Shown one piece after another: positions 28,246 to 36,204 of a stretch of 40,110 nucleotides of DNA. This stretch comes from Thermus brockianus (GTDB lineage: Bacteria > Deinococcota > Deinococci > Deinococcales > Thermaceae): NCBI RefSeq assembly GCF_021462505.1, contig NZ_JAKEDV010000001.1, forward strand, positions 1-40,110. Direction: 5' to 3'. Below the pieces are notes generated by a model, which saw only the letters and a program-made list of their open reading frames with translations, was not told the origin of the DNA and ran no database searches. Each line of letters starts with the position of its first letter. Positions within the stretch are counted from its first letter, which is position 1. The position numbers and the translations under genes were made by a program.

Positions 28246-28539
28246 TTACTTCTTGACCTTCTCCTTGAGGGCCTTGCCCGGCTTGAAGGCGGGGTACTGG
28301 GTGGCGGGGATCTTGATCTTCTCCTTGGTGCCGGGCTTCACGCCGGTGCGGGCCTTCCGCTTGCGCACCTCAAAGGTGCCGAAGCCGGTGAGCTGCACCT
28401 TGTTGCCGGCGGAGAGCGCCTCTTCCACCTTGGCCAAGAAGGCATCCACCGCCGCCTTCACGTCCTTCTTCTTGAGGCCCGTGGCCGAGGCCACCTGGTC
28501 CACCAGATCCGCTTTGGTCACCGTTTTCTTTGCTGCCAT
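28246..28539 (-). CDS. hup: DNA-binding protein HU
   Basis: HU is a small nucleoid protein that bends DNA as a dimer. The 97-residue protein has the family layout: MAAKKTVTKADLVDQVASATGLKKKDVKAAVDAFLAKVEEAL, the GNKVQLTGFGTFEVRKRKART core, and the beta-arm with the intercalating Pro in KIPATQYPAFKPGKALKEKVKK. Additional N-terminal Lys residues are typical of thermophile HU. The ATG at 28539 follows AGGAGGTGAGG. It has its own strong promoter and shares a terminator with ftsH. Confidence 0.98.
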   Translation of the reverse strand: MAAKKTVTKADLVDQVASATGLKKKDVKAAVDAFLAKVEEALSAGNKVQLTGFGTFEVRKRKARTGVKPGTKEKIKIPATQYPAFKPGKALKEKVKK

Positions 28540-28573
28540 TCCTCACCTCCTTCCTCTTTTCCCTTCCGCAGGG

Positions 28574-28603
28574 ACTATATCACGCCTCAAAGCTTTGGTG
28601 CAA
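28574..28603 (-). promoter_or_regulatory. hup promoter with extended -10 and AT-rich upstream DNA
   Basis: On the minus strand TTGCAC (28603-28598), an 18-base spacer ending in TGA, and TATAGT (28579-28574) form an extended -10 promoter. Upstream (28610-28650) the sequence is unusually AT-rich for this genome, with a CTATATATGG run, consistent with an UP element. This fits a highly expressed nucleoid protein. The rest of the 122-bp gap to plsC holds no gene. Confidence 0.8.
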
Positions 28604-28661
28604 TAGCCTGACCTATTTCTATCGCCATATATAGCAATGTGTGATAACGAAAGCATTGGCT

Positions 28662-29297
28662 CTAGCGGTACTCGGGGGGGAGAAGTTCCCGTACCCTAGC
28701 CTCTATCTCCCGGGTGAGGGTTTCTAGCTCCTGGCGGGAAATCCTCTCGGCCCTTGGAACGGGAATGGGGTTGCCGTAAACCACCCGGATGGGGCGGCGC
28801 AGGCGGAAGAGCTTGCGGCCCACGGGCCAGGCTTTATCGGTGCCGATGACCGCCACGGGCACCACGGGGCTCCCCGTCCTTAGGGCGATGGCCGCTACCC
28901 CGGTCTTGAAGGGCTGGAGCTTGCCCGTGCGGCTTCGGGTGCCCTCGGGGAAGATGCCGAAGGCCATGCCCCTTTCCAAGGCCCGGAGGGCGCTCTTGAT
29001 GGCGGAGAGGTCGCTCTGCCCCCGTTCCACGGGGATGGCGTAGAGCCGGGGGAGAAGCCAAGCGAGCACGGGAAGCTGGAAGACGTCGGCCCGGGCCAGA
29101 AAGCTCACGGGCCGCCGCACCCCGGCCCCGATGGCGATGGGGTCCAGGATGGAGAGGTGGTTGGCGGCCAGGATCACGGGGCCTTCCTGGGGCACGTTCT
29201 CTGCGCCCTCCGCCCGGTAGCCGAAGAGGGCGTGGAGGAGGAAGCGGCCCACATACCAAGCGGCCCGGTAGACGGGGTTGGGCTTGGAGGCTTCCAC
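28662..29297 (-). CDS. plsC: 1-acyl-sn-glycerol-3-phosphate acyltransferase
   Basis: PlsC adds the second acyl chain to lysophosphatidate at the inner membrane to form phosphatidate. The 211-residue protein has the acyltransferase motifs NHLSILD (His-x4-Asp), FLARADVF, FGIFPEGTRSRTGKL and VVPVAVIG in order. A hydrophobic N-terminal stretch (YRAAWYVGRFLLHALFGY) could anchor it in the membrane. The start is GTG at 29297, six bases after the nfi stop, with no good ribosome site, so it is likely coupled to nfi. It closes the minus-strand operon with the isomerase-like gene and nfi. Confidence 0.92.
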   Translation of the reverse strand: MEASKPNPVYRAAWYVGRFLLHALFGYRAEGAENVPQEGPVILAANHLSILDPIAIGAGVRRPVSFLARADVFQLPVLAWLLPRLYAIPVERGQSDLSAIKSALRALERGMAFGIFPEGTRSRTGKLQPFKTGVAAIALRTGSPVVPVAVIGTDKAWPVGRKLFRLRRPIRVVYGNPIPVPRAERISRQELETLTREIEARVRELLPPEYR

Positions 29298-29303
29298 AGG
29301 GCT

Positions 29304-29984
29304 CTAGTCTAAGGCGGCCAGGGCCCGGCCCGCCTCCAGGTGGGCGAGCCGCAAGGGTTCGGGTAGGCGGAAACGGGTGGGTAGGCGGCGCACGAAGGCC
29401 AAGGCCTCTTCCAGGCCCACGCGGTGGCCTGGGGAGATGTAAAGGGGCTTTACCCCAGTGCGGCTCCGGTAGGCGTAGCCTATGGGGCGGCCATCGGGGG
29501 CGAGGAGGCGCACGGCGCTTCCCGCCTCCTGAGGGAGGGGTTTTTCCAGGCGGCCAAAGAGGAGGCTTTTGGCCACCCCCACGCTGGGGAGGTCCAGGTG
29601 GACCCCCAGGTGGCTGGCGATGCCCAGGCCCCGGGGATGGGCGATGCCCTGGCCGTCCACCAGGAGGACCTCGGGGGCCTCGGGGAGGGATTTTAGGGCC
29701 TCCAGGTAGGCGGGGGCCTCGCGGAAGGAAAGGAGGCCGGGCACGTAGGGGAAGAGCGCCTCTTCCGGTACCAGGCCCTTACCCACGAAAAGGGGGCCTT
29801 TTTCCAAATGGTAAAGGAGCGCCACGGCCACCAGGGGCCTCCCCCGCTTGTGGGAGGCGTCCAAGGCGGCGAGGAGCTTCGTGCCCTCCAGGCTTCCGGA
29901 AAGGACCACGCGCTTCGCGAGGGCCTTTTGCAGGGCGATGGCCGCCTCGAGGCTCTCCGGCCTGGGAAAGGGGGGCACCTCCAT
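29304..29984 (-). CDS. nfi: Endonuclease V (deoxyinosine repair)
   Basis: Endonuclease V nicks DNA near deoxyinosine made by adenine deamination, a lesion favoured by heat. The 226-residue protein has LDASHKRGRPLVAVALL (Asp42), VPGLLSFREAPAYLEAL (Glu89) and VLLVDGQGIAHPRGLGIASHLG (Asp110), which match the known metal-binding triad. GVAKSLLFG and YRSRTGVKPLYISPGHRVGLEEAL follow. The frame is open to 30068, but the ATG at 29984 overlaps the upstream TGA by one base and gives the usual length, so I chose it. It is translationally coupled to the isomerase-like gene upstream. Confidence 0.95.
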   Translation of the reverse strand: MEVPPFPRPESLEAAIALQKALAKRVVLSGSLEGTKLLAALDASHKRGRPLVAVALLYHLEKGPLFVGKGLVPEEALFPYVPGLLSFREAPAYLEALKSLPEAPEVLLVDGQGIAHPRGLGIASHLGVHLDLPSVGVAKSLLFGRLEKPLPQEAGSAVRLLAPDGRPIGYAYRSRTGVKPLYISPGHRVGLEEALAFVRRLPTRFRLPEPLRLAHLEAGRALAALD

Positions 29985-30856
29985 CAGGTGATCTCCCGGA
30001 GCCTTTCCAGGACCTCCTGGTCCGAGGGGTCGGTGCCGTAAAGGAGGGCGAGGTAGTAGGCGGTCCAAGCCAGGCGGTACCAGAGGGCCATGGCCTGGGC
30101 CAGGCGGCTTCCTTCGGGGAGGGGTACCTCGGCGATGGCGTCCACCCGGGTTTCCAGGATCTCCTTGGCCAGGGCCGAGGCCTCCCCTCCGCCCAAGAGG
30201 ACCGCCGCTAAGGGGTCTCCCTGCTCGTGGCGGGCCTCGAGGCCCGTGAGGAAGAACTCCAGGGCGCTAAAGGGCGGGGTTAGGGAGAGGCTTTTCCCGA
30301 TGCGGGCGAGGAGGCTTTGCGCCGCCTCCTCCAGGGGGCGGAAAAAGGGGCAATAGAAGAGGGGAAGCCTCTCCAAGAGGGTGTAGGCCAGGAACTTGGC
30401 GGGGTTTTCCTCCAGGGGCACCTCGGGGGTGAGGCGGCGCCTTTCCAGGAGGAGGGCCTCGTCCACCTCCTTAAGGGCCTTTTCCTCCCCCATGGCGAGG
30501 AGGAGGAAGCGCAGGTAGCGGTAGGGGCTCAAGGGGCTTGGGGGCAGGTAGACGTCCACGCCCGGGCGGAAGCCCACCCGCACCACCCTAACCCGCCCCG
30601 ACTCCGCCAAAAGGCCCATGGCCGAGGCCTCCCCGAGGTCGTAGCCGCCTTCCAAGAGGAAGAGGGTGCCCGTTTCCGTCCAGTCGGGCAGGCCCAAGGC
30701 CTTGGCAGCGAAGTGGCCTTCCCCGTAGGCGAGGGCGGCGAAGGGGGCGGGGTAGGCCTCCTGGGGCACGGGCCCGGAGCCCACCAGGTCCCTAAGCTCC
30801 AGGGCTAGCCCTTGTCGGTCCACCAGATAGGTTTCCTCCCGGTCCAGGTCGCGCAT
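29984..30856 (-). CDS. Phosphoglucose/phosphomannose isomerase-like SIS protein
   Basis: The 290-residue protein is close to a T. thermophilus glucose-6-phosphate-isomerase-like protein of the same length and known structure (TTHA1346 type). The N-terminal half has a degenerate SIS fold: TGTLFLLEGGYDLGEASAMGLLAESGRVRVVRVGF and VDVYLPPSPLSPYRYLRFLLLAMG. The C-terminal half resembles bifunctional PGI/PMI enzymes (bact-PGI-C): ENPAKFLAYTLLERLPLFYCPFFRPLEEAAQSLLARIGKSL and SALEFFLTGLEARH. Its N terminus is shorter than in classical bifunctional isomerases, so activity is uncertain. The ATG at 30856 is chosen for homology and because TAGCAT lies seven bases before it. It diverges from manA. Confidence 0.85.
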   Translation of the reverse strand: MRDLDREETYLVDRQGLALELRDLVGSGPVPQEAYPAPFAALAYGEGHFAAKALGLPDWTETGTLFLLEGGYDLGEASAMGLLAESGRVRVVRVGFRPGVDVYLPPSPLSPYRYLRFLLLAMGEEKALKEVDEALLLERRRLTPEVPLEENPAKFLAYTLLERLPLFYCPFFRPLEEAAQSLLARIGKSLSLTPPFSALEFFLTGLEARHEQGDPLAAVLLGGGEASALAKEILETRVDAIAEVPLPEGSRLAQAMALWYRLAWTAYYLALLYGTDPSDQEVLERLREIT

Positions 30857-30862
30857 ACCCCT

Positions 30863-30869
30863 TATGCTA
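30863..30869. promoter_or_regulatory. Shared bidirectional -10 between the isomerase-like gene and manA
   Basis: TATGCTA contains TATGCT on the plus strand (30863-30868) and TAGCAT on the minus strand (30869-30864). Each ends exactly seven bases before an ATG (manA at 30876; the isomerase-like gene at 30856). Both genes would be leaderless. The -35 regions are poor (CGGTCC and GGCGGG), so strength is uncertain. Confidence 0.55.
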
Positions 30870-30875
30870 ACCCCC

Positions 30876-31637
30876 ATGCGGCCCTGCCCGCCCAAACCCG
30901 TGGCCCGCATCTGGGGGGGAAGCGCCTTGGGCTTCGGCCCTGGGATCGGGGAGGTGTGGCTTTGCGAGGCGCCCCTTTTGGTGAAGCTCTTGGACCCCGA
31001 GGCCTGGCTCTCCGTCCAGGTGCACCCGCCCCACGCCTACGCCCTGGCGGTGGAGGGGAAGCCGGGCAAGTACGAGGCCTGGTACGTGCTCGCCCCGGGG
31101 GAGATCGTCTACGGCTTCCGCCGTCCCGTGGCCCCTGCGGAGGTGGCGGCGAGGGCCAAGGAGGGCACCCTGGACGAGGTCCTGAACCGGGTACAGGTGC
31201 GGCCGGGGCAGGTGGTCTACCTCCCCGCCGGCCTGGTCCATGCCTTGGGGCCCGGGGTGCGGGTCTACGAGGTCCAGACCCCCTCGGACCTCACCTACCG
31301 GCTTTACGATTACGGCCGCCCCCGGGAGTTGCACCTGGAAAAGGCCCTGGCCGTGGCCCTCCTGGAGCCCGTGCCGCTTCCCGAGGTACGGCCTGAACCC
31401 GTGGAGGGAGGGGAAAGGCTCCTCGCCACCCCCTTTTTTGACCTCTTCCGCTATCCCTTGGCGGGGCGGCTTTCCTTGCGGGCGGAGGCCCCCCTCGTCC
31501 TTACCCTGCTTGAAGGGGAGGCGAGGCTTGGGGGTGAGGTCCTGAAGCCTCCCGCCACCCTCCTCCTCGAGGCGGGGGAGGAGGCCGGTTGGGAGGGGGA
31601 GGGGCTTCTCCTTGGGGCTAGCCCAAGAGGCGGCTAA
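30876..31637 (+). CDS. manA: Mannose-6-phosphate isomerase, type I (zinc)
   Basis: ManA interconverts fructose-6-phosphate and mannose-6-phosphate, feeding GDP-mannose and glycoconjugate synthesis. The 253-residue cupin has the zinc ligands of type I enzymes: SVQVHPPHAYA (Gln, His), KYEAWYVL (Glu) and YLPAGLVHALGPGVRVYEVQTPSDLTYRLYDYGR (His and catalytic Arg region). It is short, like other Bacillus/Thermus-type ManA proteins. The frame also has an ATG at 30864, but that codon lies inside the -10, so I start at 30876. It diverges from the isomerase-like gene, another sugar-phosphate isomerase relative. Its stop overlaps the convergent regulator stop by 20 bases. Confidence 0.93.
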   Translation: MRPCPPKPVARIWGGSALGFGPGIGEVWLCEAPLLVKLLDPEAWLSVQVHPPHAYALAVEGKPGKYEAWYVLAPGEIVYGFRRPVAPAEVAARAKEGTLDEVLNRVQVRPGQVVYLPAGLVHALGPGVRVYEVQTPSDLTYRLYDYGRPRELHLEKALAVALLEPVPLPEVRPEPVEGGERLLATPFFDLFRYPLAGRLSLRAEAPLVLTLLEGEARLGGEVLKPPATLLLEAGEEAGWEGEGLLLGASPRGG

Positions 31638-34224
31638 GGAGGGCTTGTAGGCGGGGCGAAGGCCTTTCCCCAAGCTCCTCCCATAGCCGCTTGCGGTAGC
31701 TCTCCAAAAACCTTAGGGCCCGGGCCCTCTGCCCCCTTTGGAGGCAGGCTTCCACCAAGGGAAGGAGGGCCTCCTCGTCCAGGGGGTCTAGCTCCAGGAG
31801 GCGCTCCAGGTAGGGGGGTTCGCCCTTTTGCAGGAACAGGGCCCGTACCCGGTGATAGACCTCCTCCCGCTTCCGGTCCAAGAGGGGGTGGTCCAGGCCG
31901 GGGAAGAGGGGTTCGCGGTAGAGCCTGAGCGCCTCCTCGGCCCTTTCCTCCGCCAAAGCCCTTTCCAGGGCGAAGAGGTCCGCCTCCACCCGAACGAGGC
32001 CCTCCTCCTGGAGGTAGGTGGCCACCCCCCAGGGCTCCAGGGTTTTGCGAAGCCGGGCAAGCCACACGTACAGGTTGTTGAGGGCGGCCTCCTCGGGCAG
32101 GTCGGGCCAGAGGGCGAAGGCCACCTCCTCCCGGGGAAGCCCTAGGAGGAGGAGGGCGAAGACCTCCTTGGCCTTCCCCTTGAGCTCCACCGGCCCCAAG
32201 GGGCCTTCTATGCGGAACCTTCCCAGGACCTCCACCCGTAACGGGGGGATCTCGGCGTGGCGGAGGAGGAGGGCCTCCTTCCACCCCGAGCGCAGGACCT
32301 CCTCCAAGGGGTAGGCCCGGGCGAGTTCGGGCTGGTTCCGGGGAAGGCGTTCTAGGGGGATGAGCCCGGGAAGGAGGCGCCCTCCCGCTTGGGTGAGGGC
32401 GAGGAGGGCTTGGAGGTCCTCCTCCTTCCCCAAAAGGCGATAGCGGGCGGCGTGCCAGTAAAGCCGCTCCTCCCGTTCCTCGGGATAGGGGGGGAGGAGG
32501 CGGGCATCCCCCTTCAGGAGGGCCAGGGTGAGGCGGGGGAGGAAGCCCTCCAGGCCCTCCACCAGGCCCGGGTCCCCCTGGACCTCCGCCCACAGGGCCC
32601 TTCCCCGGGCCACCAGGTAGGGGTTTTCCCATAGCTCCGCCTGGGCTACCAGGCGGGCCAGGGTTTCCGCATCCCCTTCCAGGTGGGCGAGGAGCATCTG
32701 GGCCTCGAGGGCGGCCAAGGGGTTCCCGGGGGCCTCCGCCGCCTGGCGGAAGTAGGCCTTGGCCCTCTCCCGTTCCCCGAGGAGGAGGTAAAGCCGCCCC
32801 AGGTCCCGCAGTTGGCCGGGGCGGTTGGCGGGGTGGGCCTTCTTCAGGGCCTCCTCCAGGGCGGCCATGCGCCCCAGGAAGTCCCCTTGGAGCTCAAAGC
32901 GGAGGAAGGCCAGGTTGGTGAGGGGGGCGATGCGGTAGGGGCTTTCGGGGGGCAGGCGCCTTAGGGCCTCCTCCAGGAGCCCCATGGCCTCCTCGGGCTT
33001 CCCCTCCTCGTAGGGCACGCGGGCCACGTCGTTGAGGAAGCGCCCCGCAAGCTCCCCGGGCACCCTTTCCAAAAGGGCGAGGCCCCTCTCCAGATAGGCC
33101 CGCGCCCGGGGGAGGTCCTTTCCCAGCATGGGCTCGGCCAGGTAGTAGGCGAGGTGGCCCATGGCGATTAGGGCGAGCCTGGGGTCTTCCGCCTCCACAA
33201 GCGCTTCCAAAAGGGGGAACCCCTCCTTCTTGCCGCACTGGAGGAGGGCTTCCCCCAGGCGTAGCCTCGCCCGCTTTCCCCCCTTGCGCAAAAGCCCCTC
33301 CCAGGCGACGAGGCGCTCCGCCGGGAGGTTGATGGGGATGGGCTTTTCCATAAGGGCGAGGAGGTCTTCCGTGAGGCCCGAGGCGAAGTAGGCCTCGGCC
33401 AAAAGCTCTGGGGGAAGCCTTCCCTCTGCCTCCCGCACCGCCTTCTGTACCTCGGGGAGGAGGCTTCGCAGGGCCATCTCCCGCATGAGGTCGTGGAGGC
33501 GGAACCCCTCTGGGGTAAGCCGCAGAAGCCCTTTTTGGAAAAGGCTTTCCGTTTCGGGGGTGGCGTGGGCTTGGGGGAGGAAGGGGAGGGCGGCCAGGAG
33601 AAGCCCTTCGCGGAACTCCCCTTCGCTCAGGCTTTCCCTTAGGCCCTGGAGGAGGGCCTCCGCCTCCGGGGGCTTCCCCGTGAGGGCGGAGAGGAAGAGG
33701 GGCAGGGGCCACCCCCCCGTGGCCCGGTGGGCCTCCTCCCAGGGCCCCCGGCCCCCAAAGAGGGCCTTGGCCTCCTCGAGGGTGAAGGCGAGGTCCTCGG
33801 GCCCCAGGCGCAGAAGCCTGCCCTCGGCCAGGAGCTTGGGGAGCTCGGGGTAGGGGAGGGGCTTGCGGCTCGCCAGGACCAGGAGGCAGGGGAGGGTGCG
33901 GAGGAGGGGGGAGAGGGCCTCCTCCCCGGTGAGGTCCTCGAGGACCACCAAGGTAGGCTCGGCCCTTAAGGCCTCCAGGATGACCCCCCAAGGGGCCTCT
34001 TCGGGTAGGCCCAGGCCCCTCGCCAAGAGGGCCCGGGGTTCCCCTAAGAGGGCGCTTCCCCAAAGGGTGCGCATCCCAAGCCGTGCGGAAAGTTGCCCGG
34101 CCAAGACGCTTTTGCCGAAGCCCGCCGGGGCCTGCAGGAGAACGGCGAAGCCCACCTCCTCGGGGAGCAGGTCCAAAAGGCGGGCCCTTTCCAGGTACAC
34201 CGGGCTTTGCCAGGCCAGGGCCAT
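31618..34224 (-). CDS. STAND ATPase/TPR/SARP-type transcriptional regulator
   Basis: This 868-residue regulator has an unusual domain order. An N-terminal STAND/MalT-like ATPase has Walker A QAPAGFGKSV (Lys38), LVVLEDLTG, and HRATGGWPLPLFL, the usual MalT-type GxP motif region. A long run of TPR-like repeats follows (about 330-590: LLEEALRRLPPES, YLLLGERERAKAYFRQAAEA). At the C terminus are a winged SARP DNA-binding domain (about 623-700: LRVEVLGRFRIEGPLGPVELKGKAKEVFALLLLGL, LNNLYVWLARLRKTLEPWG) and a bacterial transcriptional activation domain (about 765-868). The ATG at 34224 is chosen over the frame opening at 34293 because a promoter lies just upstream. Its target is unknown; divergent aroA is the nearest candidate. 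Confidence 0.87.
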   Translation of the reverse strand: MALAWQSPVYLERARLLDLLPEEVGFAVLLQAPAGFGKSVLAGQLSARLGMRTLWGSALLGEPRALLARGLGLPEEAPWGVILEALRAEPTLVVLEDLTGEEALSPLLRTLPCLLVLASRKPLPYPELPKLLAEGRLLRLGPEDLAFTLEEAKALFGGRGPWEEAHRATGGWPLPLFLSALTGKPPEAEALLQGLRESLSEGEFREGLLLAALPFLPQAHATPETESLFQKGLLRLTPEGFRLHDLMREMALRSLLPEVQKAVREAEGRLPPELLAEAYFASGLTEDLLALMEKPIPINLPAERLVAWEGLLRKGGKRARLRLGEALLQCGKKEGFPLLEALVEAEDPRLALIAMGHLAYYLAEPMLGKDLPRARAYLERGLALLERVPGELAGRFLNDVARVPYEEGKPEEAMGLLEEALRRLPPESPYRIAPLTNLAFLRFELQGDFLGRMAALEEALKKAHPANRPGQLRDLGRLYLLLGERERAKAYFRQAAEAPGNPLAALEAQMLLAHLEGDAETLARLVAQAELWENPYLVARGRALWAEVQGDPGLVEGLEGFLPRLTLALLKGDARLLPPYPEEREERLYWHAARYRLLGKEEDLQALLALTQAGGRLLPGLIPLERLPRNQPELARAYPLEEVLRSGWKEALLLRHAEIPPLRVEVLGRFRIEGPLGPVELKGKAKEVFALLLLGLPREEVAFALWPDLPEEAALNNLYVWLARLRKTLEPWGVATYLQEEGLVRVEADLFALERALAEERAEEALRLYREPLFPGLDHPLLDRKREEVYHRVRALFLQKGEPPYLERLLELDPLDEEALLPLVEACLQRGQRARALRFLESYRKRLWEELGERPSPRLQALLSRLLG

Positions 34225-34235
34225 GCTTGTCCCCC

Positions 34236-34264
34236 ATTCTAGAAAAGCCCCCCCTTTCTTCCAA
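34236..34264 (-). promoter_or_regulatory. Promoter of the SARP-type regulator
   Basis: On the minus strand TTGGAA (34264-34259), a 17-base spacer and TAGAAT (34241-34236) form a good sigma-A promoter. The ATG at 34224 follows the -10 by 11 bases, so the leader is very short. The spacer holds a run of seven G residues. Its -35 lies three bases from the aroA -35 on the opposite strand. Confidence 0.75.
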
Positions 34265-34267
34265 GCC

Positions 34268-34297
34268 TTGACCGAAGGCCCCCTCCCGCCCAAGACT
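34268..34297 (+). promoter_or_regulatory. Promoter of the aroA operon, probably leaderless
   Basis: TTGACC (34268-34273), an 18-base spacer and AAGACT (34292-34297) precede the aroA ATG at 34305 by seven bases. The -10 is weak, matching the consensus mainly at its key A and T, but the spacing fits a leaderless mRNA. The two divergent promoters stand back to back over only 62 bases. Confidence 0.58.
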
Positions 34298-34304
34298 AGG
34301 GGGC

Positions 34305-35594
34305 ATGGACCGCGCCCACCTGGACCTTAGGCCCTGTGGCCCCTTGCGGGGGGCCTTGAGGGTGCCCGGGGACAAGTCCGTGACCCACCGGGGCCTCATG
34401 CTCCTCGCCCTGGCGGAGGGAGAGGGAAGGCTTTTTTACCCCTTGAAGGCCGGGGATACCCTCTCCACCGCCCGGGTCCTGAAGGCCTTGGGGGCGGAGA
34501 TCGTGGAGGAAGGCCCGCACTTCCGCGTGCGGGGCCGGGGCCTTCGCCTCAAGGAGCCCGAGGACGTCTTGGACTGCGGGAACGCCGGGACCCTCATGCG
34601 CCTCCTCCTGGGCATCCTGGCGGGGCAGGAGGGGGTCTTTGCCGTCCTAACCGGGGATAGTTCCCTCCGCCGCCGCCCCATGGGCCGGGTGGTGGAGCCT
34701 TTGCGGGCCATGGGGGCCCAGGTGGACGGGCGGGAGGGGGGGAGAAGGGCCCCTCTGGCGGTGCGGGGCGGTCCCTTGCGGGGCATCCGCTACGCCCTTC
34801 CCGTCCCCAGCGCCCAGGTAAAGAGCGCCCTCCTCCTCGCCGGCCTCTTCGCCGAGGGGGTCACGGAGGTGGAGGAGCCGGTCCCCACCCGGGACCACAC
34901 GGAAAGGCTCTTCCGCCATTTCGGCCTGCCCCTGAGGGTGGAGGGGAACCGGGTCCAGACCGAGAAGGCCTCCCCCTTTCCCGCCAAGGACCTCCTGGTG
35001 CCGGGGGATTTCTCCTCCGCCGCCTTCTTCCTGGTGGCGGCCCTCATCGTCCCGGGCTCGGAGGTGGTGGTGGAGGGGGTGGGCCTAAACCCCACCCGCA
35101 CGGGGCTCTTGCAGGTGCTTTCCTCCATGGGGGCCGACCTGGAGTGGCAGGTCCTGGAGGGGGAGGCGGGGGAGCCCGTGGGCTACGTCCGGGCCCGGTA
35201 TAGCCCCCTCAAGGGGGTTTCCGTGGACCCTGGCCTCATTCCCCTCATGGTGGACGAGGTGCCCGTTCTGGCCGCCGCCGCCGCCTGGGCGGAGGGGGAG
35301 ACCTTTATCCCCAACCTTTCCGAGCTCAGGGTGAAGGAGTCGGACCGGGTAGCCGCCATCGCCCACAACCTGCGGGCCTTGGGGGTGGAGGTGGAGGAGG
35401 GCCCGGACTGGCTCCGCATCCGGGGGGGTGGGGTGCGAGGGGGAGAGGTGGAGCCCTTCCACGACCACCGCATCGCCATGGCCTTCGCCGTGGCGGGCCT
35501 CCCCGTGGGCGTGCGGGTCCACGAGCCCGAGTGGGCGGAAATCTCCTATCCCGGCTTCTTCCGGGACCTCCTTGGGCTATGCGGGGGATCGTGA
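34305..35594 (+). CDS. aroA: 3-phosphoshikimate 1-carboxyvinyltransferase (EPSP synthase)
   Basis: AroA joins PEP to shikimate-3-phosphate in aromatic amino acid synthesis. The 429-residue protein has the two-domain family motifs. These are [12 protein letters not shown] (Lys24, Ser25, Arg29), [107 protein letters not shown] and [11 protein letters not shown]. The [13 protein letters not shown] and RDHTE parts resemble class II (Bacillus/CP4-type) enzymes, but I cannot firmly class it from the sequence. It leads a six-gene operon and overlaps cmk by 16 bases. Confidence 0.97.
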   Translation: MDRAHLDLRPCGPLRGALRVPGDKSVTHRGLMLLALAEGEGRLFYPLKAGDTLSTARVLKALGAEIVEEGPHFRVRGRGLRLKEPEDVLDCGNAGTLMRLLLGILAGQEGVFAVLTGDSSLRRRPMGRVVEPLRAMGAQVDGREGGRRAPLAVRGGPLRGIRYALPVPSAQVKSALLLAGLFAEGVTEVEEPVPTRDHTERLFRHFGLPLRVEGNRVQTEKASPFPAKDLLVPGDFSSAAFFLVAALIVPGSEVVVEGVGLNPTRTGLLQVLSSMGADLEWQVLEGEAGEPVGYVRARYSPLKGVSVDPGLIPLMVDEVPVLAAAAAWAEGETFIPNLSELRVKESDRVAAIAHNLRALGVEVEEGPDWLRIRGGGVRGGEVEPFHDHRIAMAFAVAGLPVGVRVHEPEWAEISYPGFFRDLLGLCGGS

Positions 35595-36202
35595 CCCTAG
35601 ACGGGCCTTCCGCCTCCGGGAAGAGCTCCGTGGCGAGGCGGGTGGCGGAGGCTTTGGGGGTGCCCTACCTCTCTAGCGGCCTCCTCTACCGGGGGGCGGC
35701 CCTTTTGGCCCTGAGGGCCGGGGTGGACCCCAGGGACGAGGAGGGGCTTCTGCGGCTTCTTGGGGCCCACGAGGTGCGCCTCGTGCCGGGGCGGGAAAAC
35801 CGGGTCTTGGCGGACGGGGAGGACCTCACGCCCTTCCTCCACACCCTCGAGGTGGACCGGGTGGTCTCGGAGGTGGCCCGCCACCCGGGGGTGAGGGCCT
35901 GGGTGAACGCGAGGCTCAAGGAAGTGCCCCCGCCCTTCGTGGCCGAGGGGCGGGACATGGGCACAAAGGTCTTCCCCGAGGCCCCCCACAAGTTCTACCT
36001 CACGGCAAGCCCCGAGGTTAGGGCGAGAAGGCGGGCCAAGGAGCGGCCCGAAACCTACGAGGCGGTGCTCAAGGACCTCCTGGAGCGGGACGAGAAGGAC
36101 AAGGCCCAAAGCGCCCCCGCTCCCGACGCCTTGGTCCTGGACACCAGCGGGATGACCCTGGACGAGGTGGTGGCCTGGGTCCTGGAGCACCTTAAGGACT
36201 AG
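35579..36202 (+). CDS. cmk: Cytidylate kinase
   Basis: Cmk phosphorylates CMP and dCMP to the diphosphates. The 207-residue protein has the P-loop [18 protein letters not shown], the CMP-binding [15 protein letters not shown], an insert with [16 protein letters not shown], and the [33 protein letters not shown] lid region. The ATG at 35579 lies in aroA, 16 bases before its stop; the frame opens earlier, but homology starts here ([16 protein letters not shown]). aroA-cmk adjacency is common in bacteria. The next gene follows two bases after the stop. Confidence 0.96.
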   Translation: MRGIVTLDGPSASGKSSVARRVAEALGVPYLSSGLLYRGAALLALRAGVDPRDEEGLLRLLGAHEVRLVPGRENRVLADGEDLTPFLHTLEVDRVVSEVARHPGVRAWVNARLKEVPPPFVAEGRDMGTKVFPEAPHKFYLTASPEVRARRRAKERPETYEAVLKDLLERDEKDKAQSAPAPDALVLDTSGMTLDEVVAWVLEHLKD

Positions 36203-36204
36203 CC

